Shown here: positions 8,190 to 17,311 of the stretch, one piece after another | How positions within the stretch are numbered: position 1 is the stretch's first letter | How the letters are laid out: every line of letters begins with the position of its first letter | Assembly (NCBI GenBank): GCA_008704415.1 | Contig: VXIS01000473.1 | Location: forward strand, 1 to 27,228 | Length of the DNA stretch: 27,228 nt | From: Sphaerosporella brunnea | Lineage: Eukaryota; Ascomycota; Pezizomycetes; Pezizales; Pyronemataceae | Reading direction: 5' to 3' | Notes under the pieces: model-generated | The model's input: the letters and a program-made list of their open reading frames with translations, nothing else | Told to the model about the DNA's origin: nothing | Database searches by the model: none | Translations under genes and position numbers: made by a program

Positions 8190-8546
8190 CAAGCGCCAGC
8201 TGTGAATCAATGCTGGACTTCACATCCGCTACCGCCCGCAACCTCTCACCACCTTCCAACCATCCAGCTTCACTACCCCCCCGTCATCTCCTGTGTCCCT
8301 CTACTACAATAGAGCAAAGTCAAGTGACCCGGAAAATACGAAAATTTTACCCTACCTTTGCACGAGTTTTGTTTTAATCATATTGCATTCGGCCGCTTGC
8401 GGCCATGGCATATATAGAGAAGAGAGACTGTGCTACCCCTTAGGACAGAGACCACTACTGGGGCCTGCGGCTCTCTTAAGGAAAGAAAATCAAGGAAATC
8501 GCAACACATAAACGGCGGAAAAGACTGTAGCCACCTCTCACTGCCT
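8190..8546. other. intergenic, no gene recognised
   Basis: Only short chance frames are present. A TATATA run stands near 8410-8416 behind CGGCCGCTTGCGGCC (8391-8405), an imperfect palindrome. I cannot assign either a function. Confidence 0.4.
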
Positions 8547-9617
8547 CTACACCCTGGGAGCCCGCTGCTCCTTCCCCTTTCCCTTCTCCTTCTTCTTCTC
8601 CTTCTTTTTACTGCCGCCCCAGGGTTTGCGTGCCGTGTGTGACTTGGCGATGCCCACTCCTCCTCCTATGTAGAAGTTGAAGCACATAGCTCTGTTACCG
8701 ACCACTTGGGCCTAGGACAGGACGCTCTTCCCGGTTGACTGTGCCGCAGTGCGGCCCAAAGGCTGCCTGCACTTCTTTCTCTCAACCTTCTTCCATCCCT
8801 CTTTCGCCTCAGCCTCATCGCGGGGGGCAGACAGAGCTGGTGCATCTCGCGTGTCAGGCGTTGAGCGCATCGAGACCAGTGCGTCGCTCGGCCCGGCATA
8901 CTTTGAATGCATTAGGGAGGGAGGGGGAAAGATCTCCCGTGCGTTCTTTGTCGGTTTCTGCGCCTGGCTAGGCGGCTTGGAGAGCTTACGCTTCGGCTTT
9001 GTCGCAGCAGGTGGATCTGCCAGCGTTTCTGCCGCCGTCGTTGCGGGCGGGGGCAGGGGTGCGGGCCCCCTCTGGGTTGTTGAATTTGCGACCCATGGCG
9101 GTGCCGACGTCTGGGTTGCCCCGTGTGATACTGTTGTAGTTTGAGGGCTTTTCGCTGCGAGCCCCTTGAGTCGAACCAGAAGCTCTCCGTTCTGAACAGA
9201 GAGCTTGTCAACTGTACCTTTCAGCCCAAGTACAATCATGACCAACCTGGCCATCCTGGTATCGTGTCCTTCCTTGAAGGCGTCGATACGCCGTTCCAAC
9301 AGTTCTTCGAAGTCCTAAATGGTGGCGGTCCGAGGGGAGTCCTTGCCCGTGTCTTGCATCTCCGCGTCTGTCGTTTGCTCTGGGTAGTACCCCTCCCACT
9401 CAGTGAGCACGTGGGCAGCCTCAGCTTGTTCGCGTGTGAAAGCAGTGAGGAGATCCCAGCGAGCACGACCTGCCTCGCGACACGCCCTTTTGCCATGGCC
9501 GTACATCATGCATTTCATGCACGGAGTGTCGGGGCTTCCCGATTTCGGGAAGAACGAGGAGTGGCAGGTCATTGAGGCAAAAGTACCATAAGAAAAAACG
9601 GGGTGGCAAGCATCCAT
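8547..9617 (-). pseudogene. degenerate zinc-knuckle ORF, possibly a retroelement ORF1/gag-like gene
   Basis: Reading the minus strand from ATG 9617, one frame runs about 355 codons to a TAG at 8547-8549, interrupted only by TAG at 9315-9317 and at 8712-8714; the first reads as CAG (Gln) with one C-to-T change. Order: a CCHC knuckle CMKCMMYGHGKRAC near residue 37-50, a charged helical stretch with heptad-like spacing (FEELLERRIDAFKEG), a proline/alanine-rich middle, a GWKKVERKK patch, and a lysine-rich tail (KKKEKKKEKGKGKE). The mix of knuckle, coiled coil and basic tail resembles nucleic-acid-binding ORF1 proteins of non-LTR retroelements, where, however, knuckles are usually C-terminal. No reverse transcriptase is nearby. 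Identity is uncertain. Confidence 0.5.
8551..8625. repeat. inverted repeat around a pyrimidine tract
   Basis: ACCCTGGG at 8551-8558 and CCCAGGGT at 8618-8625 are exact inverted copies flanking a nearly pure pyrimidine run (8568-8609). On the minus strand this run encodes the lysine-rich tail of the ORF described at 8547-9617. Confidence 0.6.
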
Positions 9618-9976
9618 CAGCCGGCCCTTAAACTGGCACTAACGTTATTGAGGGAAAAATATAGCCAACACCCTTAAAATTTTGCTCATCATTGAGCCCA
9701 AATTGATGGTTATCTCACAATATTCAGTATTCCGTGCAAATGACTTCAGCGTGGAAACTGCTACCCGCAAAATCAGGTTAATATGGAGAAATTGTGCGCA
9801 ACAGAGAATGGTTTTAATGTTGCAACGCTTCGATAATGGTTGCAGAATGGTTTTCTGTTGGGATAATGCTTTGACTGGCGCAACTTGGTATTGCCTTAAC
9901 GGTCACCGGTAGTTTACATGGTTTTCCAGTATTTATCGGATTTAAAAGGTGATACTGTTTGATTTCTATTCCCATA
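9618..9976. other. gene-free stretch with GCAAC/ATGGTT motifs
   Basis: A 76-codon plus-strand frame (9682-9912) has no features I recognise. The DNA repeats related words: TGCGCAACAGAGAATGGTTTT near 9796-9816 and TTGCAACGCTTCGATAATGGTTGCAGAATGGTTTT-like sequence near 9822-9855. Confidence 0.4.
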
Positions 9977-10120
9977 AGGGCCGCTCAGACGGGCGTTTTT
10001 GACTTGGATATCCAAATTTTCAACCGGCTGTTGATCGATGTCTATAAGCCATTTGACGCCGAAACTGGCCTGAAATCCAGAAACGTCGAAAAAAATATAA
10101 ACGCCTGTCTGAGCGGCCCT
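9977..10120. mobile_element. 144-bp MITE with 22-bp inverted ends
   Basis: The left end AGGGCCGCTCAGACGGGCG, followed by TTT, at 9977-9998 is matched in reverse complement at 10099-10120 with a single G/A difference. ATA stands on both sides (9974-9976 and 10121-10123), a possible 3-bp target duplication as made by PIF/Harbinger transposases, though a TA-type reading cannot be excluded. There is no coding capacity. A palindrome TTGGATATCCAA lies inside at 10004-10015. Confidence 0.8.
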
Positions 10121-10125
10121 ATACG

Positions 10126-10260
10126 CTTCGCTCCTCCCGTCCACTTCACTCCTCCCATCCTCTTCGCCTTTGCTCCTCCCATCCTCTTTACTCCTTCCAT
10201 TCTCTTCGCCCCTTCTATCCTCTTTGCTCCTCCCATCCTCTTTGCTCCCAGCATCATGTT
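10126..10260. repeat. 18-bp pyrimidine-rich minisatellite
   Basis: Seven or eight degenerate copies of a unit like TCCCATCCTCTTTGCTCC follow the MITE directly. On the minus strand they give an artificial KRMGGA repeat peptide. The composition resembles the AGGGAGGA repeat near 1100 on the opposite strand. Confidence 0.75.
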
Positions 10261-11331
10261 CTGAAAAAAAAAACAAAAAAAAAAGTAGCGGACACTGTGA
10301 GATTACATGCATGGTCAGCGGAAGAACGAGATAATCTTAGACTTGAGGTTGAAAGTGGTTAATGTGTAGGTGTCGAGCGTATGCGAAGTGATGGGAAAAG
10401 GGATTAAATTGTTGCTATCCTACAAGCTAATCTAAGTGCGATTATATACAGCTCCGAGGCTTACTGATTAGCACTCGGTAATAGCCCTATCACAGTATAT
10501 CCTTTGCCCCTAACCTGGTCATGAAAAAACTGATCTCCCAACCGTTGCGCAACCATTTGTACAAGTGAAACGATTATGAGTGGGAAACCCAGCATCAAGA
10601 CCAAACTGCTGCTGCAATTTAGCCATCGCACAATCACCCCCCATACATTTATAGCACCTAACAGTAAGGCCGAGAAAATGGAAGTTACAGTTCAATCATC
10701 GGCGATGGAGTATCCATTCCGGTACCGTTACAGCACCATCCCGGTGTGTTAATAGATTTGGCAGCGGACAATGCTGAAAAAGAAAACACGAGCAAGCAAC
10801 AGTTTCTACTAAAAAAAAGCTATTTTTGGTTCATGGCGACAGAAAAGCAATAGATGCACACTTTAACGGTTCGCCAACTCTCCGCCAACGGTGTCCCCAG
10901 CCCACCGATCCCCCAACCATTCGCCAATGGTTGTCAAAAAGGATCCTTTTTTCTTATGGTAGGATTCGTGATGGTAGGTATCGACCAATCAGCGAGCACC
11001 ACGTTGCGGCTTGGCACTAGTAAGCATGAAGCGAGTGGTGTGTAGGAAGAATGACCTTTGCACGAGTGATACGCTGTTGGTAAGCTCTATCATCACCACA
11101 CATACGTTTCACCCTTATTCTACACGATTAAGTATTGAGTGAAGCTGAACTCATAATGGCTCGTTGTGTGGTCACCACACGGATGTTTGCTTGTGCATAA
11201 AAATCGGCCTAGAAATTAGTGGAAGTGCTTGGCTCACCAGTGGATCACTCGGTCTACATGATCTACTGGGATCATCAAACTCTTGCCTATAGCCCTTCGC
11301 TTCGTGTCTCAGGGTACTCGTGCCAAGAGTA
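10261..11331. other. gene-free stretch before the Mutator-like element
   Basis: I see only chance frames of about 60 codons. Short inverted words occur, for example CAACCATT at 10912-10919 against AATGGTTG at 10924-10931, with a CGCC loop. A run of A follows the minisatellite at 10264-10283. No RNA gene or transposon end was found. Confidence 0.45.
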
Positions 11332-11384
11332 GGGATCACATCGAGCGTTGGGACAGGCTGGTCGCGACTTAACTATATACAGTA
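11332..11384 (+). repeat. left terminal inverted repeat of the MULE
   Basis: It pairs with 14161-14213 (47 of 53 positions identical). It is preceded by CAAGAGTA, half of the apparent target duplication. Confidence 0.9.
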
Positions 11385-11609
11385 TCCACGTCAGCCATCA
11401 GTGACGCGCACTTTTGAATAAAATAATAAAATAAGGCGCGGATTAATAAGATGCGGCGACTCATCCCCCAGAGCATTCACCCACACGCGCCCCGCGGCCC
11501 CTCCACCTACACAACATCGCCGTCGCGGCGCTGCAGTTTCTTGTCCGCTGAGTTGACTCTCATTCTTTCTCCGTTCATTTGGCATGATACTAATGAGGGA
11601 CTTCTAGTG

Positions 11610-11704
11610 ACCAAGACGCCGAGCTATTTCCTGCGCGACCAAAACCCCGAGCTCTTTTCTACGCGACCGAGACCCCGAGCTCTTTCCTGCGGTACCGAGA
11701 CTCC
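11610..11704 (+). repeat. 28-bp tandem repeat, three copies plus a partial one
   Basis: Units start at 11610, 11638 and 11666 and follow the pattern ACCRARACSCCGAGCTMTTT then CYTRCGCG, differing at a few positions. A partial unit (ACCGAGACTCC) follows at 11694. Confidence 0.8.
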
Positions 11705-11712
11705 AAGACGCC

Positions 11713-11820
11713 AAGATGGACGACGAGATGGACACTGAGACGGACGCTGAGAAGGACGCTGAGACGGACGCCGAGATGGACGCTGATACGGACGCCGAGA
11801 TACGTACTGAGGATGGATAG
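11713..11820 (+). repeat. 12-bp tandem repeat, nine copies (GAGACGGACGCT type)
   Basis: Nine consecutive 12-base units, such as GAGACGGACGCT, GAGAAGGACGCT and GAGATGGACGCT, keep a 3n period. The plus frame would encode alternating acidic ETDA/EMDA units ending at TAG 11818-11820. The adjacent 28-bp array directly precedes it. Confidence 0.85.
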
Positions 11821-12019
11821 TGATAGATACAAATAATAAAATTATCTACAATTCCCACGGCCTGTTTCTCGCTACAATCTCCCCTGGCTCAACGTTCAAA
11901 AGCGATGCAACTGTGACCCGTACATGGCCCACCCACGCGCGTAACCCGACTCGGCGTTCATCCTCAAACATCTGGCGCTAGTCCAAGATCTCTTGCACAG
12001 CATACAACTGCTGATGGAG

Positions 12020-14015
12020 CTACTCTTCTATCTCCCGCATCTCTAAGAGACTTTCCACTCCAGCACCGCTAGGAGTAGAGGGCTGTTCTGTGATGTGGAC
12101 CGAGGTAATGCACTCATATATCTCCATACCACCTTCGTCAAACATACTCAGATAGTTATCCCATCTCTCTGGTGTGAGAACAGGTGTGACGGTGTTGAGA
12201 TGAAAGACATGGCGACAAGGAAGGAGGTAGCGCCGAGCAAAGGAGCAGTAGCAGACGAGGTCTTCATCAAATTCAGGTGTATCATTTCCCTCTGCAATAC
12301 GCTCTTCTACCGCCAACACTTCAGGGACTAGGAGCTTCTGAATAGCGATAGGAAAATGTGCGATTGCCGGATGTTCACCAGTACAGACAGTGAGAGTTTT
12401 GCTTGATGCACGAATGGCAGCTGTGACAACACGGTTGTCTACATCTTTTGCCTGATTCATAATGTGTAGAACCATTCCGTGAATTCCTGTTAGAACAAGA
12501 TGTCAGTGGTTGGAAAGGGAGTGGCCAGGGGTGGAGAGGGGCGGGCATCTTACCAAATGTTGCAACCTTTCCTTTGGTAACGCCCGCCGCAGACTTGAGC
12601 TTGCGATGCCATGCTTCACATGGGTTTGTTGTTGTGATCTGAAGGAGCAGCGGACTATGTTGACGTGCATACATTGCCCACTTCGACCGAGTATCCTACC
12701 AGTGTTTTTCGACGTAGGGTCTGATCTCAGCAGGTGCAGCATTGAACGCTTGTCGACACAACTCCTCACATCTAATACTGGTAAAGGTAAACATCACCTG
12801 CTTGAAAAGATTGAAGACACCTTTGCAGGCTGCTGAGGAAAATTTTCTCTGCAAAGTTCGCATGGTGTGGACGGTACAAAGGAGGTGTGAGACCTCTTGC
12901 TCACCCACTTCAAGTCTACCAAACGCCTTTCGCACCGCAAGCTGCTCAATTGAGCTGTCACCAGTAAGAATGTAACGCGGACTCCAGCAACACCATGATT
13001 TGATGTATTCTAGTGCTTTGCTCAAAGTCTCTGAATTTTCCCGATCCACAACACAATGAGCAGCTGGTATAAAAAGACCATTCTCATCGTGTACCAAAAA
13101 GAAGAACATGTTGTGCTTCCACTTATACATTTTGTGGGTGGAGTCGAATTGGGTGAGATATCCGCGTTGTCGTAAGACTTGGAGCCGTTTAGGCTCGGCA
13201 AAAACTAAACCCCATCGCTGCTCCTTTTTGGCATCGAGTACTTCAAACTCGGCACTGAGCCAACCTGTGGAGTTCAACAGGGAACGTGATTCGTCAACGT
13301 TTTGCTGGAAGGAAACACCCGGAAGGAGGAAGCGGTGATCAGGACGGGATCCACGTTTGACATTTCACACATTGTGCCTGGAAAAAAAATAAAAAAAGTT
13401 AATAACGCAGTGTAGAAAGCAATAGGAGCGAGCATTTTTCCTTCTTACCGTGTAAGCGCTGAACCGCCAATTGCATCTAACGCCGCCGACCCTTTAAGCT
13501 TGCTAGAGCCTTTCATTGCGTGCAAGATTTGTGCGGCTGTGTAGTCCTTCTCCGCCTCTTGTTTCATCAATAGTTTTAACTGCCGATGGAACAGTGCATA
13601 GGCGAAAGGTTTCTTCAAGGTCATGCGTATGCGTATTATCATCTTTTCGTTCGAGCGTGACTGTAATCGGTTCCGTGAGGGTACGCGTCATTTTCATGCG
13701 AACTTGACAAAAATCTTTAACGCGTGAAGATGTAATGCGGTTCTTCACTACTCTTCCTTCCTTTCTAGCCACATTGGTTCCAGTCTTCTTGCTTTTGCAT
13801 AGGCGACACTCCCAATGTTGTACCTCAACCGTTCCATTCAGCTGCGTTGATTTGCCGCCGATTTTTGTCCACACTGTGTCAACAAGAGGCCAGTACGTAT
13901 TGAACTGCTCCATGCTTAAGACAACCGGTTTTTCCAAATTAAAAAGAATTTTTTTATAGTAGTCTGCTTGCTCAGGGACATCAATCATCTTGTTTGTAGC
14001 GGTGTTGAATGACAT
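12020..14015 (-). pseudogene. MULE transposase with zinc finger, DDE and SWIM domains, decayed
   Basis: On the minus strand from ATG 14015 exon 1 reaches 13449, exon 2 spans 13377-12554 and exon 3 12486-12020. Introns 13378-13448 (71 nt) and 12487-12553 (67 nt) have GTAAG donors and CAG acceptors, and intron 2 restores the frame. Exon 1 holds a WRKY/FAR1-like zinc finger (WECRLC, HTHD), with a one-base frameshift near 13610. Exon 2 begins the MULE catalytic domain: TQFDSTHKMYKW carries the first Asp, GDSSIEQLAVRKAF the second region, then HLLCTVH and NPCEAWHRKLKS. Exon 3 has a SWIM finger (CYCSFARRYLLPCRH). Stops at 13366-13368 (TGA) and just after VEKHW near 12695 interrupt exon 2. Broken but recent enough to keep its splice sites. 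Confidence 0.88.
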
Positions 14016-14160
14016 TGTGCGTATGGTAGGCTGGGTGTTGGGTGTCGATGAATTTGATAGGCAACAGTTGTGAGCCCCCGCGAGCATCCGCCCTTCTTCC
14101 CACAGCGCAGCAATTTTTTTTTTTCTCAAATTACAAAGCATGATAGACGTGTGGCTTGCA

Positions 14161-14213
14161 TACCGTATATAGTTAAGTCGCGACCCCCCTGTCCCAACGG
14201 CCGATGCGATCCC
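14161..14213 (-). repeat. right terminal inverted repeat of the MULE
   Basis: It pairs with 11332-11384. It is followed by CAAGAGTTA. In this orientation it lies upstream of the element's own transposase and of the divergent Arp9 gene. Confidence 0.9.
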
Positions 14214-14386
14214 CAAGAGTTATCGAGTGGCATTTAGTGTTTCTACACTTTTGAATCTGCGTACCTGCATGCATATGGATGGTCATTCATTACGCGAAAC
14301 TCACCGCCACAATTAAACTTCTCCTACACCCGTCCGCCACAACACACGACCAAATCACGACCAAATCACGAACAAATCACGACACA
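14214..14386 (+). promoter_or_regulatory. Arp9 upstream region with an 11-bp tandem repeat
   Basis: Only 173 bp separate the MULE end from the Arp9 ATG. Directly before the start, CACGACCAAAT-type units repeat three to four times (about 14345-14382: ACCAAATCACG, ACCAAATCACG, AACAAATCACG). No clear TATA box is seen. Core promoter and leader must lie here or inside the MULE. Confidence 0.5.
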
Positions 14387-16504
14387 ATGCCACCCTTCCG
14401 TGATGATCACATCCTAGTACTCCCCCCCCCCCCTCTCCGTTCTCCCCCCCCCTCTCCGTTCCCCCCCCCCCCCCCAATTCTCCCGCTGACAAAACGCGTA
14501 GATAATCGCGCCGGGCTCGCAAACGACGCTGGCGCAGCTCGGCCTGCCCGAGTCTCTTACTCCCCCGAAGATCCGCATCCCCTCGCGGATGTTTCCCGGC
14601 ATCGATGAGGGCACATGGACGTTCACGAAGATCCGCGAGGCACGCGACGGCGAGAAGGAGCATTTGCTGGCGCAGGAGAAAGGGTTGCGGGCGGCTGCTG
14701 CGACGGAGGAGGAGGAGGAGGAAGAGGGCGAGGATGAAGAGGAGGAGGATGGTGGCGAGGTCAAAGATTCTGCGGCCGCGGCAACGGCGACTCCAACTCC
14801 CGGCGCGGAAAAGAAGGAGGCTTCTGCCCCGTTGCAGACTCTTGCGGATGTGGGAATGGATGAGGATGAGGAGATGGTCGATGGCGTTTATGTCGAGGAT
14901 GAAGATGATGAGGAGGGCGCCGTGTGGTGTATCAAGGAGGGGCGCGTGACGGACTGGGGATGCTTCTTCGCTTTGCTGTAGTCTCCCCCTCCCCCTTCCT
15001 GCTAGACGCTCAGAGACGACTGACAACATGCAGAACATATGTGCACGAAACTATCAACCCCACCTTCCACACCCCCATCCTCCTCGTCCACCCCCCCGAG
15101 TTCACGCTCGAAGACAAGCAGCTGCTCACGCAATTCGTGTTCGAAAAGCTCAAGACCCCCGGCTTCGCCCTTATGGACAGCGCTACCACCGCACTTTGGG
15201 CGTACGGCCTCAGCACAGCAACAATCATCGACATCGGCTACGAGAAAACCGACATCACGCCGATCGCCGACTTCCTGATCCAGGAGCGCGCGCGGAAAAC
15301 TGTACACTCCTGCGGCGGCGAGACGATGACGCAGCATCTGTGCAGCCTGCTGCCGGAGATGAAGCCAGAGCATGTGGAGAGCTTAAAGAAGTCTGCGATC
15401 TGCGAGATTTTGCCGCTGGGAACGCCGATTCCTGGTACCAGCGCCGACCCCAACGCTGCGATCCGCGCTCCGCTGCTGCTGTCTTCGTCGGAAGACAAGG
15501 ACGCCATGATCAGCGAGGAGGAGGGTACCGTCAACGTCGCCGCCATCGTCGCGTCCGGCAAAACCCGCGAGTTCCTGGAAAAACGCGAAAAGGCCGCGCG
15601 TGGCGAGGCCGAGCGCAGACTTCCCAACGCCGAGAGGGAAACTAACACCTTCTGGGCCATCGACAAGAAGCGCCCAGGCGAAGACGAGGAGCGGCCACCA
15701 GCCTCAGCTTTGGTATCTCCAGTAGCTACCAAAGCACCCGAACTCCCCGAAGGAGGAGGTGCAGAACCAATACAGACCTCCCCCACTACCACCGCCCTCG
15801 AGCCCCCCGCCGAACCAGAAAAAAAACACGACGCTTCCCTCCGCGCACAAGAAAGGCGTGCAGCAGCTGAGGGCATAATCCTCCGCGAAGATGAGACGTG
15901 GCGGCTGCTATCCGTAGGGCCGGAACGCTTCCGCGCGGCGGAATGCGGCATCCTCCTTCGCATCTCGGACGCCATCTACGACTGCATTTCCCGTGTAGAA
16001 GACGTGTCCAAGCGCGCCGACCTCTGGGAGAACCTTGTCCTCGTCGGCAACGGCGCGAGAGTCAAGGGCTTCAAAGACGCGCTCCTACAGACTATCACCG
16101 CAAAATACCTCATACCCCCTTCCTCAGGAACTATCTTCTCCTCCGAGCTGCCCACGCCCACGGCTACAGGCGCTAGCACGCCTATGCCCGGTGGCGCCGC
16201 GGCTGCAGGCGGCCCTAACCCTCTGCTTGTCGCCGCCACAACACACCACCACAACTCCTCCGCCGGCGCATCCCACGACTCACGCCACTCCTCGCACGCA
16301 CAGACGCCCACATCAATAAAGTTTGCGAAGATGGCGGATTACTTCCCGGAGTGGAAAGAGGTGGGCTTCGACGAAGCGGCGTTTTTGGGCGCGCAGGTAG
16401 CTGCCAAGGTGGTTTTTGTCGTCGATCAGGGCGCCAATAGGGGGTTTATAACGAGGGTTGAGTATAATGAAATGGGGCCCGAGGGCGTGGCGGAGGTGTT
16501 TTAG
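14387..16504 (+). CDS. ARP9: actin-related protein 9 (SWI/SNF and RSC remodeller subunit)
   Basis: Three exons (14387-14416, 14502-14977, 15034-16504) join to 658 residues. Splicing exon 1 (MPPFRDDHIL) to IIAPGSQTTLAQLGLPESLT gives the conserved fungal Arp9 N-terminus, and the second junction gives FFALLTYVHETINPTFHTP. Introns are 85 and 56 nt, both with CTGAC branch sites. Actin-fold landmarks: ALMDSATTALWAYG, TIIDIGYEKTDITP (phosphate-loop equivalent), CGGETMTQHL and NLVLVGNGARVKGFKDAL. Acidic, alanine-rich insertions occur near 79-93 and 129-148, and a low-complexity Gly/Ala/His/Ser insert near the C-terminus. In yeast Arp9 pairs with Arp7 on the HSA helix of the remodeller ATPase in the nucleus and does not need ATPase activity. 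The MULE sits immediately upstream. The gene looks intact. Confidence 0.93.
14417..14501 (+). other. Arp9 intron 1 made of long cytosine tracts
   Basis: The intron starts GTACTCC, contains three runs of about 9 to 15 C separated by TCTCCGTTCT-like spacers, then CTGAC at 14486-14490 and a TAG acceptor at 14499-14501. The opposite strand is therefore made of long G runs able to form G-quadruplexes. Confidence 0.9.
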
Positions 16505-17311
16505 GGGGCTTCTCTTGTAGACAGAGGCTGTGGTTGAAGTCGAGATATCCATGGGGCTAGCCATCCGTCGGCCACAAGAGACTGCGCGCGCTGTACATAT
16601 ATTGTGCTTATATGATCCTACACCCATCCTTCATACCCCGACCCGTGGTTTGCCCTGGGTGCAGCGTCGAACCGGCTGCCTCAGGCTCGGCGCTGTGCTG
16701 CTCCTCCCAGTCTCCGGAGAACTGCTGGGATCTGGAGCCCCTGTTGAGGGAGGTGGGTGGGGAATACAGCTGCGGTGATGCCTTTCCAACTCCTAGGCCG
16801 CTGGGGGTGCTATATACCCGATCCTCTATCCCCCATCCAAACTCCGAGCCACGGCGTGGCCGGTTCAACTAGCTCACGGCGCCTCGTCATATATAGTAAG
16901 AGCGAGAACAAATGACAGCTAGAACAAAATTGGAAGGCCTAAACCAATCTTTGCTTCTGAGGTAAACATACTCTGGTATCTTGTTTGCCATTCCGGATAT
17001 TGATAGAACTACAAAGAAAAGGTCTATCTATGATCAGAGGAAAGTATAGAAATGAACATGTAAACTTCATGAAGGTGGATGCGCACAGAAGTACAACCTT
17101 GCTTTTTAAGTTCAATAACAAGTACTTTTTTTTCTGCCCCATTCAATAATTTTCTTTGAATTCAGCCACAGTCAACTTGTGAAGAGCCATCAGATCATAT
17201 CCGCCAGACAGAAATTTTTACCACAACAGCTCTGTCTTCCAGTTGCATTGGTACCTAACTGAGCCCTGTCAAAACATCAAGCGTTCAGGCGTTCACACAT
17301 CACAGGACGCA
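16505..17311. other. intergenic region 3' of Arp9
   Basis: A plus frame 16612-16872 (86 codons, some cysteines) and its minus-strand partner show no known domain. The segment 16650-16860 is GC-rich, the rest is AT-rich. I see no tRNA: the GTCGAACC near 16667 lacks a matching arm. Confidence 0.4.

Larger units (their letters stand above)
11385..12019. other. non-transposase cargo inside the MULE
   Basis: Between the left end and the transposase stop there is no transposase sequence. The segment holds a 28-bp tandem repeat, a 12-bp tandem repeat, and a plus-strand frame (11451-11738) of unknown meaning. MULEs are known to pick up host fragments; whether this is such a fragment cannot be decided without finding a source. 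Confidence 0.5.
11332..14213 (-). mobile_element. Mutator-like element (MULE), 2.9 kb
   Basis: The ends are 53-bp inverted repeats with six mismatches: 11332-11384 starts GGGATCACATCGAGCGTTGG and the reverse complement of 14161-14213 starts GGGATCGCATCGGCCGTTGG; both contain TCGCGACTTAACTATATAC. The flanks CAAGAGTA (11324-11331) and CAAGAGTTA (14214-14222) look like an imperfect 8 to 9-bp target duplication, the range typical of MULEs. The minus strand carries a decayed transposase (12020-14015). Between the left end and the transposase lie about 600 bp of repeat-rich sequence unrelated to it. The right end stands about 170 bp before the Arp9 start codon. Confidence 0.9.

Noticed and set aside
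10042..10312. Minus-strand repeat protein (KRMGGA units)
   Set aside because: It arises only from the 18-bp minisatellite and MITE DNA, and has no other support.
14355..15038. 227-codon minus-strand frame opposite the first Arp9 exons
   Set aside because: It is the antisense of acidic GAG/GAT-rich Arp9 exon 2 and its introns; the plus-strand exons match a known family.
15238..15975. 245-codon minus-strand frame opposite Arp9 exon 3
   Set aside because: Serine/alanine-rich shadow of a GC-rich coding exon; no domain.
16650..16700. Possible tRNA at GTCGAACCGG
   Set aside because: No matching acceptor, D or anticodon arms can be drawn around it.
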